Shown here: piece after piece, positions 25,834 through 33,199 of the stretch | How positions within the stretch are numbered: the stretch's first letter is position 1 | Layout of the letters: the number at the start of each line of letters is the position of its first letter | Source: Pseudomonas sp. B21-023 | GTDB taxonomy: Bacteria > Pseudomonadota > Gammaproteobacteria > Pseudomonadales > Pseudomonadaceae | Assembly: GCF_024749165.1 (NCBI RefSeq) | Contig: NZ_CP087190.1 | Location: forward strand, 4,747,501-4,811,500 | DNA length: 64,000 bases | Direction of reading: 5' to 3' | The notes under the pieces: generated by a model | What the model saw: only the letters and a program-made list of their open reading frames with translations | What the model was told of the DNA's origin: nothing | Database searches by the model: none | Position numbers and translations under genes: made by a program

Positions 25834-27279
25834 ATGCAATGGGAAGTTGTGATCGGGCTGGAGATTCATACCCAGCTCGCCACCCAGTCGAAGATCTTCT
25901 CCGGCAGCGCCACCACCTTCGGCTCCGAGCCGAACACCCAGGCCAGCCTGGTCGACCTGGGCATGCCCGGCGTGCTGCCGGTGCTCAACCAGGAGGCCGT
26001 GCGCATGGCGTGCATGTTCGGCCTGGCGATCGATGCCGAGATCGGGCCGCGCAACGTGTTCGCGCGCAAGAACTACTTCTACCCCGACCTGCCCAAGGGC
26101 TACCAGATCAGCCAGATGGACCTGCCGATCGTCGGCAAGGGCCACCTGGACATCGCCCTGGAAGACGGCACCATCAAGCGCATCGGCGTGACCCGCGCGC
26201 ACCTTGAAGAAGATGCCGGCAAGAGCCTGCATGAAGACTTCAACGGCGCCACCGGCATCGACCTGAACCGCGCCGGCACCCCGCTGCTGGAGATCGTCTC
26301 CGAGCCGGACATGCGTAGCGCCAAGGAAGCCGTGGCCTACGTCAAGGCAATTCACGCCCTGGTACGCTACCTGGGTATCTGCGACGGCAACATGGCCGAA
26401 GGTTCGCTGCGCTGCGACTGCAACGTGTCGATACGCCCGAAAGGCCAGGCCGAGTTCGGCACCCGCTGCGAAATCAAGAACGTCAACTCGTTCCGCTTCA
26501 TCGAACGTGCGATCAACAGCGAGATCCAGCGCCAGATCGACCTGATCGAGGACGGCGGCAAGGTGGTACAGGAAACTCGCCTGTACGACCCGAACAAGGA
26601 CGAGACCCGCTCCATGCGCAGCAAGGAGGAAGCCAACGACTACCGTTACTTCCCCGACCCGGACCTGCTGCCGGTGGTCATCGAGCCCGGCTTCCTCGAC
26701 ACCGTGCGCGCCGCCCTGCCGGAGCTGCCACCACAGAAGGTCGAGCGCTTCCAGAGCCAGTACGGCCTGTCGGCCTATGACGCCAACGTGCTGGCCTCCA
26801 GCCGCGAGCAGGCCGACTACTTCGAGCAGGTGGTGAAGATTGGCGGCGACGCCAAGCTGGCGGCCAACTGGGTGATGGTGGAACTGGGCAGCCTGCTGAA
26901 CAAGCTCGGCGTCGAGATCGACCAGTCGCCGGTCAGTGCCGAACACCTCGGCGGCATGCTGCTGCGCATCCGTGACAACACCATCAGCGGCAAGATCGCC
27001 AAGACCGTGTTCGAGGCCATGGCCGCCGGCGAAGGTGATGCCGACAGCATCATCGAAAGCCGCGGCCTCAAGCAGGTCACCGATACCGGCGCGATCGACA
27101 AGATGCTCGACGAGATGCTCGCCGCCAATGCCGAACAGGTTGAACAATACCGCGCCGCCGATGAAGCCAAGCGCGGCAAGATGTTCGGCTTCTTCGTCGG
27201 CCAGGCGATGAAGGCGTCGAAAGGCAAGGCCAACCCGGGGCAAGTGAACCAATTGCTCAAGGCCAAGCTCGAAGGGTGA
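25834..27279 (+). CDS. gatB: Asp-tRNA(Asn)/Glu-tRNA(Gln) amidotransferase subunit GatB
   Basis: tRNA-binding kinase/transamidase subunit (481 residues). The start MQWEVVIGLEIHTQL is characteristic; the cradle motif KNYFYPDLPKGYQISQMD is at about residues 70-87. The C-terminal YqeY-like helical domain (GGMLLRIRDNTISGKIAKTV) binds tRNA. The gene is followed after 5 bases by a perfect REP inverted pair that probably acts as the operon's end. Confidence 0.98.
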   Translation: MQWEVVIGLEIHTQLATQSKIFSGSATTFGSEPNTQASLVDLGMPGVLPVLNQEAVRMACMFGLAIDAEIGPRNVFARKNYFYPDLPKGYQISQMDLPIVGKGHLDIALEDGTIKRIGVTRAHLEEDAGKSLHEDFNGATGIDLNRAGTPLLEIVSEPDMRSAKEAVAYVKAIHALVRYLGICDGNMAEGSLRCDCNVSIRPKGQAEFGTRCEIKNVNSFRFIERAINSEIQRQIDLIEDGGKVVQETRLYDPNKDETRSMRSKEEANDYRYFPDPDLLPVVIEPGFLDTVRAALPELPPQKVERFQSQYGLSAYDANVLASSREQADYFEQVVKIGGDAKLAANWVMVELGSLLNKLGVEIDQSPVSAEHLGGMLLRIRDNTISGKIAKTVFEAMAAGEGDADSIIESRGLKQVTDTGAIDKMLDEMLAANAEQVEQYRAADEAKRGKMFGFFVGQAMKASKGKANPGQVNQLLKAKLEG

Positions 27280-27284
27280 TCCTG

Positions 27285-27335
27285 ATCGCGGGGCAAGCCC
27301 GCTCCCAGATCGTGGGAGCGGGCTTGCCCCGCGAT
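27285..27335. repeat. Perfect paired REP palindrome, family A
   Basis: Arms 27285-27307 and 27313-27335 are perfect 23-base inverted copies with a 5-base loop. The arm carries the family A core GCGGGGCAAGCCCGC. It starts 5 bases after the gatB stop and its last two bases form the beginning of an ATG (27334) that opens the following frame. It probably shields or ends the gatCAB transcript. Confidence 0.9.
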
Positions 27336-27363
27336 GATTCGAAGTGACAGCGGAGCTTCCGAA

Positions 27364-27738
27364 TTGCTCAAGCGTTCCCTCACCACCCTCGCCCTCTTTA
27401 GCCTCCTGGCCGGCTGCGCCAGCCATGACATCGACCCTCGCGGCTACGACCAGAGCGGCACCGCCTCCTATTACGGCTCACGCCACCATGGCAAACGCAC
27501 TGCCAGCGGCGAGCCCTTCAACCAGCATGGCCTCACCGCCGCCCACCGCAGCCTGCCCTTTGGCAGCCGTGTGCTGGTCACCAACCTGGCCAACCAGCGC
27601 AGCGTGGTGGTACGCATCAACGACCGTGGCCCGCACACCCGCGGCCGACTGATCGACCTGTCACGCGCCGCCGCAGAAAAAATCGGCATGCTCCGTAGCG
27701 GAACCGCGCGAGTCCGGGTACAAGGTCTGAGCGATTGA
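27364..27738 (+). CDS. RlpA-like double-psi beta-barrel lipoprotein
   Basis: Short outer-membrane lipoprotein (124 residues from the TTG). The lipobox LLAGC puts the lipidated cysteine at residue 18 after a basic and hydrophobic signal peptide (LKRSLTTLALFS). The DPBB domain follows with GTASYYG, the catalytic-region residues of ASGEPFN, TAAHRSLPFG and VVRINDRGPHTRGRLIDLS, as in septal lytic transglycosylase RlpA. There is no SPOR domain, so it is a mini-RlpA and its septal targeting is doubtful. TTG at 27364 has GGAG upstream and gives a clean signal peptide; the ATG at 27334 overlaps the REP element and is less likely. Confidence 0.8.
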   Translation: MLKRSLTTLALFSLLAGCASHDIDPRGYDQSGTASYYGSRHHGKRTASGEPFNQHGLTAAHRSLPFGSRVLVTNLANQRSVVVRINDRGPHTRGRLIDLSRAAAEKIGMLRSGTARVRVQGLSD

Positions 27739-27757
27739 CCTGACTGGAGCCCTCGCC

Positions 27758-28843
27758 ATTTTCGACCTGGCCACCCTCCCCGCCTTCAGCCTGCTGCAAC
27801 TGGGCCTGGGCTTGCTGCTGATGATCTTCGGTGCCGAGCTGCTGGTACGCGCCGCCCTGCGCCTGGCCGGCCGCCTGCACGTGCGCCCGCTGATCATCGG
27901 CCTGAGCCTGGTCGCCTTCGGCAGCACCGCGCCACAGCTGACCGTGAGCCTGCAAGCCGCCTACCAGGGCGCGCCGGATGTCGCGGTGGGCAGCGTCGTG
28001 GGCAGCAACATCTTCAACGTGCTGGTGATCCTGGGCCTTGCCGCACTGATCATTCCGCTGCGTGTGTCACGCCAGCTGGTGCGCCTGGATATCCCGCTGA
28101 TGATCCTCGCCAGCGCCCTGGTCTACCTGCTCGCGCTCAACGGCGAACTGGGGCGGCTGGAAGGCGGCCTGCTGCTGCTCGGCCTGGCCGGTTACCTGGC
28201 CATGCTCTGGCATCAGTCGCGGCACTATGCCCGCACCTACCCGGCGCCACGCACCGAGCACGCCAGCCCGCTGCGCTTCTGGAGCGGGGCACTGCTGCAG
28301 ATCCTCATGGGCCTGGGGCTGCTGAGCCTGGCGGGCCACCTGGTACTGGAGGCAGCCGTCGAGGTGGCGACCGACCTGGGCCTATCCGAACGCATCATCG
28401 GTCTGACCGTGGTCGCGGTTTGCACCTCGCTGCCAGAACTGGCTGCCGCGCTGATCGCGGCCCTGCGTGGCGAACGGGAGATCGCCGTGGGTACGGTGAT
28501 CGGCAGCAACCTGTTCAACCTGCTGGCGGTGCTGGGGCTGACGGCAGTGACCACCCCCGCCCCCTTGTCGATTTCACCCAATGCACTGGACTTCGACCTG
28601 CCGGTGATGCTCGGCGTCGCCGCGCTGTGCCTGCCAGTGTTCTATTCCGGCTACCGGGTCACCCGCGCCGAAGGCCTGGTGTTCTTGTGTCTTTACCTGG
28701 CCTACGGCCTGCACGTGGTGACCTTCACCACCGGCCTGCCTTTGGCCGGACGCCTCGAACAGCTGATGCTGTTCTATGTAATGCCACTGCTCGGGGTCGT
28801 ACTGCTGTACACCACGGTCCGCGCCTGGCGCCGCCAACACTAA
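27758..28843 (+). CDS. CaCA-family calcium/sodium:proton antiporter (YrbG-like), probable ATT start
   Basis: Polytopic inner-membrane exchanger (361 residues from the proposed start) with two inverted halves. The alpha-repeat motifs are LSLVAFGSTAPQLTVSLQA with VGSVVGSNIFNVLV in the first half and LTVVAVCTSLPELAAALIA with VGTVIGSNLFNLLAV in the second. No ATG, GTG or TTG lies between the in-frame stop at 27728 and the TTG at 27812, which would remove most of the first helix. ATT at 27758 has GGAG 8 bases upstream and gives (M)FDLATLPAFSLLQLGLG. Ion specificity cannot be read. The rlpA-like gene ends 19 bases upstream. Confidence 0.85.
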   Translation: MFDLATLPAFSLLQLGLGLLLMIFGAELLVRAALRLAGRLHVRPLIIGLSLVAFGSTAPQLTVSLQAAYQGAPDVAVGSVVGSNIFNVLVILGLAALIIPLRVSRQLVRLDIPLMILASALVYLLALNGELGRLEGGLLLLGLAGYLAMLWHQSRHYARTYPAPRTEHASPLRFWSGALLQILMGLGLLSLAGHLVLEAAVEVATDLGLSERIIGLTVVAVCTSLPELAAALIAALRGEREIAVGTVIGSNLFNLLAVLGLTAVTTPAPLSISPNALDFDLPVMLGVAALCLPVFYSGYRVTRAEGLVFLCLYLAYGLHVVTFTTGLPLAGRLEQLMLFYVMPLLGVVLLYTTVRAWRRQH

Positions 28844-28853
28844 GGAAAACAAC

Positions 28854-29240
28854 ATGGCTGACAAGAAAAAGACCGGTGAAAGCATCCGTCGCCAGGTAAT
28901 GGGCGATGCCTTCGTCGATCGCGCCCTGGGCAACGCAACGGCGTTCACCCAACCGCTGCAGGACTTCGTCAACGAACATGCATGGGGCAGCGTCTGGGCT
29001 CGCGACGGGTTGCCGCTGAAGACCCGCAGCCTGATCACATTGGCCACCCTGACCGCGCTCAAGTGCCCGCAGGAACTCAAGGGCCACGTGCGTGGGGCGT
29101 TGAACAATGGCTGCACGGTCGAGGAGATTCGCGAGGCGCTGCTGCATTGCGCGGTGTATGCCGGGGTGCCGGCGGCGATCGATGCGTTTCGCGCGGCGCA
29201 GGAAGTGATCGACAGCTATCAGGCGAGCACCGCGAATTAA
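28854..29240 (+). CDS. Carboxymuconolactone decarboxylase-family protein
   Basis: Helical AhpD/PcaC-fold protein of 128 residues. The family core is SLITLATLTALKCPQELKGHVRGALNNGC and the later EALLHCAVYAGVPAAIDAFRA segment. The AhpD CxxC redox pair is absent, so peroxidase-reductase activity is unlikely; it resembles gamma-carboxymuconolactone decarboxylase, but no beta-ketoadipate genes are nearby and its substrate is unknown. It starts 10 bases after the antiporter gene with an AAGGA site and likely shares its transcript. Confidence 0.85.
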   Translation: MADKKKTGESIRRQVMGDAFVDRALGNATAFTQPLQDFVNEHAWGSVWARDGLPLKTRSLITLATLTALKCPQELKGHVRGALNNGCTVEEIREALLHCAVYAGVPAAIDAFRAAQEVIDSYQASTAN

Positions 29241-29244
29241 ACGG

Positions 29245-29279
29245 CAAAACGCCAGAGGCTCATGGAGATCCCCTGGCGT
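29245..29279 (-). terminator. Rho-independent terminator for the inaA transcript
   Basis: On the minus strand ACGCCAG and CTGGCGT pair (29279-29273 with 29255-29249), extended by two more G-C pairs beyond a bulged base, and are followed by TTTTGCCG. It lies 18 bases after the stop of the small secreted protein gene and would end the methyltransferase-inaA transcript. On the plus strand it lacks a T-run but may still help end the antiporter transcript. Confidence 0.7.
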
Positions 29280-29297
29280 ACGTCAAGACCACCTGCC

Positions 29298-29528
29298 TCA
29301 ACCCACCGGCCGCAGGCCCTGGCTCATCCCGAACAGAAACAGTAAAAGATCATGATCCGGCTGAGCCTGCGCCTGGTCAGCCTTCACCACACGAGGCAAT
29401 GGGCACTGTCCACCCTCCCCGGCCTTGCTGAACACCGTGGGCCGCGGCTGCTCCCAGGCTGCTGCCGCAGCGGTAGTCACCGCCAACGCCGCAACCAGGA
29501 ACAAAGCTCGAGCGATTTCTAGTTTCAT
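29298..29528 (-). CDS. Small secreted protein coupled to inaA, function unknown
   Basis: A 76-residue reading frame starting MKLEIARALFLVAALAVTTA, a convincing Sec signal peptide with cleavage likely near residue 23-25 (AAAAA then W). The mature part is about 52 residues, has a single cysteine (GGQCPLP), two prolines-rich stretches and a hydrophobic patch DLLLFLFGM. I do not recognise a family. Its ATG overlaps the inaA stop (ATGA), and a terminator follows 18 bases after the stop, so it is the natural last cistron of the ColR-region operon. Coding potential rests on the signal peptide and coupling. Confidence 0.65.
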   Translation of the reverse strand: MKLEIARALFLVAALAVTTAAAAAWEQPRPTVFSKAGEGGQCPLPRVVKADQAQAQPDHDLLLFLFGMSQGLRPVG

Positions 29529-30226
29529 TGCTCTAAACCTTTGACAGCGCTGCCAAACGCCATTTGGTAAAAGTAGAGCAAGGTCTGCCACTGCGCCTCG
29601 TTGAACGACGAGTGGCGGCGCAATTGACGCAGGTCGTTGTACGCCGCTCGCTGGCAACTGATCCGTCGCCGACATTTCTCCAGATCCAGCAACGCGACCT
29701 CCACCCGCGCCTGCTCCCCCTCGCCAAGTACCTTGACGAACACATGCTTGCCGTACAGGCAGCCATGCTGCCAATGCCCCAGGTGCATGCGCGCCAGGTT
29801 GTCGGCCAGATCCTTGAGCATGCGCTCGTGCACCGCCTGCGGATAATGCTCGCGAGCTCCCGAGGCATGCCAGGCATCGAGATCGACAAAGCCATCGAGT
29901 GCCTCGCTGACCAGCAACGCACGCCACTGGTGATCGGCGTCACGCTCGGCACCGGCATAGACGATACGCGGCACCCGCACGCCCAACTGCTCGAAACTGT
30001 GCAATGCATCGAGTTCGCGCAACACCGTGGGGCGCCCGAAAGGATGCAGGAGGCTGCGGTAGATATGCCCGACCTGGCGTTTGGCATACAGCATATGGCC
30101 ATGGTCATCGTTAAGCCGCTGCACGCCGCTTTCGCCACCACGCCGCTGGTTGGGTTCCTCGACCCATTCCCCTTGCTGCTGCCAGTAATAATCGAACTGC
30201 CTGGAATGATGCTGGGCTACCGCCAT
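29525..30226 (-). CDS. inaA: Lipopolysaccharide kinase InaA-family protein
   Basis: Kinase-like cytoplasmic protein (233 residues) of the LPS core heptose/Kdo kinase superfamily. The protein-kinase-like catalytic motifs are degenerate but recognisable: LYAKRQVGHIYRS (lysine strand), LARMHLGHWQHGCLYGKHVF (catalytic-loop-like segment with H and G in place of HRD-type) and VALLDLEKCRRR (metal-binding Asp). Work on P. putida places inaA under ColR control in an orf222-inaA operon. The start follows the methyltransferase stop by 6 bases. Its exact substrate is unknown; LPS core phosphorylation is the family expectation. Confidence 0.88.
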   Translation of the reverse strand: MAVAQHHSRQFDYYWQQQGEWVEEPNQRRGGESGVQRLNDDHGHMLYAKRQVGHIYRSLLHPFGRPTVLRELDALHSFEQLGVRVPRIVYAGAERDADHQWRALLVSEALDGFVDLDAWHASGAREHYPQAVHERMLKDLADNLARMHLGHWQHGCLYGKHVFVKVLGEGEQARVEVALLDLEKCRRRISCQRAAYNDLRQLRRHSSFNEAQWQTLLYFYQMAFGSAVKGLEQ

Positions 30227-30232
30227 GACTCT

Positions 30233-30913
30233 TTACCCCTTGCGCAATACGTACACTCGCCACATGGCATAGAACGGCAGAAAGTCGAGACGTTCCTGAA
30301 TTCTGAAGCCTGCTGAGGAAAACTCTTCTTCCACTGTAGCCGCAGGTAACACAAATCGGTTCTGGTAGCTGTCCTGTGTCGCCTTGGCACTGCGCCGCGC
30401 TTCGAGCTTGCGCCGGCGCCAGGCCTTGAAATTGCCATCCACCCACAGCGACAGGATCACGCTGTCGCGGCTAACCCTTTGAAATTCAGAGAGAATTGTC
30501 TTTCGATGCGCAGGGTCGCCAATGTGATGGAACAAGCGCATGCAGAAAATGCTGTCCACCGAGTTGTCCGGCAGGTCAATGGCAAAGGCGGAAGTCTGCA
30601 AGGGCCGTACCCGTGCGACGACTTCTGGCGGTTGTGCCGCACAGGCTGTCTCTATCATCGCGGCGGAGTTGTCTGCACCGATGATCACCCGGTTGGCCTT
30701 TTCCGCCAGCAGCGGCCAGAAACGCCCGGCGCCACAAGGCAGGTCGAGCACCAGCCCGGGCTCGCCGGCCAACGCCAGGGCGCGCCGGGCCAGCTGCTCG
30801 TCGCGCTGGTGGGAAAGGCGTCGAGCCAGGCCATCCTGGTGCTTGAGGAAGTACTGGCGGGCATGATCCCGGTCGTACTTGTCCGAGAATTCGAGTTTGA
30901 TGGGGCTACGCAT
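30233..30913 (-). CDS. Class I SAM-dependent methyltransferase (Orf222-like)
   Basis: Cytoplasmic methyltransferase of 226 residues with motif I VLDLPCGAGRFWP near residue 55, the acidic end of motif II in IGADNSAAMIE, and motif IV LPDNSVDSIFCMRLFHHIGD. It corresponds by place and size to orf222 of P. putida, the gene before inaA in the ColR regulon. Substrate unknown; a lipid or LPS-related methylation is plausible from context only. A ColR-box-like site lies at 30980-30995 and a GC-rich hairpin at 30936-30958 in its leader. Confidence 0.9.
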   Translation of the reverse strand: MRSPIKLEFSDKYDRDHARQYFLKHQDGLARRLSHQRDEQLARRALALAGEPGLVLDLPCGAGRFWPLLAEKANRVIIGADNSAAMIETACAAQPPEVVARVRPLQTSAFAIDLPDNSVDSIFCMRLFHHIGDPAHRKTILSEFQRVSRDSVILSLWVDGNFKAWRRRKLEARRSAKATQDSYQNRFVLPAATVEEEFSSAGFRIQERLDFLPFYAMWRVYVLRKG

Positions 30914-30979
30914 TGAGCATCTCCTGACTCCAGTGCGCCCACCTTAGGCAGGTGGGCGTTGGCGTCAGGTCATGCCGAT

Positions 30980-30995
30980 GTGAAAAATCTGTAGG
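30980..30995 (-). promoter_or_regulatory. ColR-box-like site upstream of the methyltransferase-inaA operon
   Basis: On the minus strand the bases read CCTACAGATTTTTCAC. From memory, the ColR-binding consensus in P. putida is YYNASNNYTTTTTCAC; this site differs at one position (A for the last Y). It lies 66 bases before the methyltransferase ATG and downstream of colS. The consensus is recalled, not checked. Confidence 0.55.
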
Positions 30996-31020
30996 AAAGC
31001 TCCGCAGGTGTTACCGCACG

Positions 31021-32346
31021 TTAATCCGGATCCAATATCCCGCCACGCCCTTCGCCATGCGCCATCGGGGTGCCCTGGCTCAGATCGACCTGGAAACGAC
31101 AGCCGTGGGGCAGCGTCGCCGTCAGGGTCACGCGCCAGCCCTGGTCGTCGCAGATGCGCTGGACCAGCGACAGGCCCAACCCCAACCCCTCGCCCCGACG
31201 CTCGTCACCGCGCACGAACGGCCGGAACATCGCCTCGCGCTGTTCTTCCGGAATCCCCACGCCACTGTCTTCCACACTGAAGCCATTGGCTTCCAGGCTG
31301 AGGCGGATGTATCCACTGTCGGTGTAGTGGGCAGCATTGCGCAGCAGGTTGCCCATCACCGACTGCAGGAAGGTGGCGTTGTACAGCACCGGGCTGGCAC
31401 TGACCTGGCCATCGTAGTAAAGCGCCAGGCCTTTCTGCTCGACGGTATCGCGCCATACCCCGATCAAGTCGTCACCCACCTCGCGCAGGGTCGCCCGCGA
31501 AGCGACTGCACCTTCATCGCGCTGGGCACGGGCAAGCATCAGGAAGGTTTTCACCAACTCGCGCATCTCCTCGGTCGCCCGGGCGATACGTTCGACCTGG
31601 CTGCGCGCGCGGCTCTCGAGGTTGGGGTTTTCCATCAGCAGCTCGCACGAGGTGGCCAGGACCATCAGCGGCGTGCGCAGCTCGTGGCTGACATCGCTGG
31701 TGAACAAGCGCTCACGGGTCAAGGCATCACGCAGGCGCCCCAAGGTATCGTCGAAGGCGACGGCCAACTGGCCGACCTCATCCGCGGCATAATCCGGTGC
31801 CAATGGCGGTGCCAATCCCAACAGCTGATCACGGTGACGGACCTGGCGCGCCAGGCGGATCACTGGCGCCATCACCCGCCGGGCCAGCAACCAGCCGAGA
31901 ATCACCGCCAGGGCCAGGCTGAGCACGAAGCCGACCACGACAACGGCGAACAGCACCCGCTCGCGCTCCTCGAAATCGCTCTGGTCCTGCAACAGCACAT
32001 AACGTCGGCCATCGACGATCTCGACCATGGCGTGGTACGAGAGCTGGTCGCGAAATACTTCGTGGAAGCCGGCGTTCAGGTGGCGCAGGTCCTTGGGCAG
32101 CTCGAAATCATCTCGCCCGCCACTGAAGTAGAACAACTGGTCGGGGCGCGGCCGGTGGCTCCAGTCGCTGACACTGTCCATGCGCAATAGGCGCTGCAGG
32201 TCGCCACCGAGCACCGAAGAGATCAACCGCTCTTCGACCAAATGCACCGTGGCGACAATGCCAAAGGCAAATGCCCCGGCCACCAGCGCGCTCATCAGCG
32301 CAAAGGCGATGATGATGCGCTGGGCAAGGCTCTGCTTAAACTCCAT
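31021..32346 (-). CDS. colS: Sensor histidine kinase ColS
   Basis: Membrane sensor kinase (441 residues) that detects excess zinc, ferric iron, manganese and cadmium and signals to ColR. TM1 is about residues 11-33, periplasmic loop 34-131, TM2 132-154, then HAMP, HisKA with phospho-acceptor H221 in FTSDVSHELRTPL, and HATPase with a DSGVGIPEEQRE G1 box and GEGLGLGLSLVQ G2 box. The start MEFKQSLAQRIII overlaps the colR end by 11 bases and reproduces published numbering: E38, E96, E126 and E129 are all glutamate, including the metal-binding ExxE at 126-129. The frame stays open 32 codons further upstream but inside colR. Confidence 0.95.
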   Translation of the reverse strand: MEFKQSLAQRIIIAFALMSALVAGAFAFGIVATVHLVEERLISSVLGGDLQRLLRMDSVSDWSHRPRPDQLFYFSGGRDDFELPKDLRHLNAGFHEVFRDQLSYHAMVEIVDGRRYVLLQDQSDFEERERVLFAVVVVGFVLSLALAVILGWLLARRVMAPVIRLARQVRHRDQLLGLAPPLAPDYAADEVGQLAVAFDDTLGRLRDALTRERLFTSDVSHELRTPLMVLATSCELLMENPNLESRARSQVERIARATEEMRELVKTFLMLARAQRDEGAVASRATLREVGDDLIGVWRDTVEQKGLALYYDGQVSASPVLYNATFLQSVMGNLLRNAAHYTDSGYIRLSLEANGFSVEDSGVGIPEEQREAMFRPFVRGDERRGEGLGLGLSLVQRICDDQGWRVTLTATLPHGCRFQVDLSQGTPMAHGEGRGGILDPD

Positions 32347-33019
32347 CGCGGCCCTCGGCGAGGCGATAGCCGACGCCATGGACGGTATGCAATAGCGGTC
32401 TTTCGAAGGGTTTGTCGATGACCTGGCGCAATTGGTGGACATGGCTGCGCAGGCTGTCGCTGTCCGGGCAGTCGTCGCCCCACAGCGCCTCTTCCAGCAC
32501 CTCGCGACGCAGGACGTGGGGGCTCTTCTGCATCAGCACGGCGAGCAGCTTCAGGCCGACGGGGTTGAGCTTGAGCAGGCGGCCCTGGCGGGTCACCTCC
32601 AGGGTGTCGAGGTCGTAGCTCAGGTCGGCGACCTGCAAGGTTCGCCGGCCGCCCCCCTGGGCACGCCGCAGCACCGCCTCGATGCGCGCGGCCAGCTCCG
32701 ACAACGCGAACGGCTTGAGCAGGTAGTCGTCGGCCCCTGAGCGGAAGCCCTGCAGGCGGTCGTCCAGCTGGTCGCGGGCGGTAAGCATGATCACCGGGGT
32801 GTCGCGGCGGGCATCCTCGCGCAGGCGCTTGCACAGCGTATAGCCGTCGATGCCCGGCAACATGATGTCGAGCACGATCAGGTCGTAGTGTTCGGTCGCG
32901 GCCAGGTGCAGGCCGGACAGGCCATCCTGGGCACAATCGACGGTGTAGCCCTTCATGCCGAGGTAGTCGGCCAGGTTGGCCAGAATATCGCGGTTGTCTT
33001 CAACCAAAAGAATGCGCAT
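32336..33019 (-). CDS. colR: DNA-binding response regulator ColR
   Basis: OmpR-family regulator (227 residues). The receiver domain carries the acidic pocket E7-D8 and phospho-acceptor D51 (YDLIVLDIMLPG), the T and K switch residues in VIMLTARDQ and LKPFALSELAARIE, and a C-terminal winged helix (LTRQGRLLKLNPVGLKLLAV; DSLRSHVHQLRQVIDKPFER). The start MRILLVEDNRD has AGGAGA 6 bases upstream. ColR controls envelope genes, including lipid A phosphoethanolamine transferases and neighbours of its own locus in P. putida. It is divergent from the PAP2 gene. Confidence 0.96.
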   Translation of the reverse strand: MRILLVEDNRDILANLADYLGMKGYTVDCAQDGLSGLHLAATEHYDLIVLDIMLPGIDGYTLCKRLREDARRDTPVIMLTARDQLDDRLQGFRSGADDYLLKPFALSELAARIEAVLRRAQGGGRRTLQVADLSYDLDTLEVTRQGRLLKLNPVGLKLLAVLMQKSPHVLRREVLEEALWGDDCPDSDSLRSHVHQLRQVIDKPFERPLLHTVHGVGYRLAEGRDGV

Positions 33020-33114
33020 CGAGATCTCCTGTGCGGCGCTTCGCCGGGCGCGGCAGGCGCAGCTTACGGCCATTTGCCCGCATGGTGCCATGCCCTGGAT
33101 CGAAATCACCGAAC

Positions 33115-33130
33115 TTGACGGTTTTTTCAC
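33115..33130 (+). promoter_or_regulatory. Predicted ColR box upstream of the PAP2 phosphatase gene
   Basis: TTGACGGTTTTTTCAC on the plus strand matches every position of the recalled ColR consensus YYNASNNYTTTTTCAC. It lies 69 bases before the PAP2 ATG and 95 bases before the colR start in the divergent gap, oriented toward the PAP2 gene. The first six bases also resemble a -35 hexamer (TTGACG), but no -10 follows at a proper distance. Confidence 0.65.
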
Positions 33131-33199
33131 CGATCATTCACGAACACAGGATAGCGGCCCAACGACAATGCCCCGTTTCTTACACCTTCTGGAGTCACC

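Noticed and set aside
28854..29240. AhpD-type alkylhydroperoxidase
   Set aside because: The CxxC redox pair is absent; only the fold family is supported.
30936..30958. GC hairpin CGCCCACC/GGTGGGCG as a terminator after colS
   Set aside because: No T-run follows on either strand; it lies in the leader of the methyltransferase gene and is better described as an unexplained leader hairpin.
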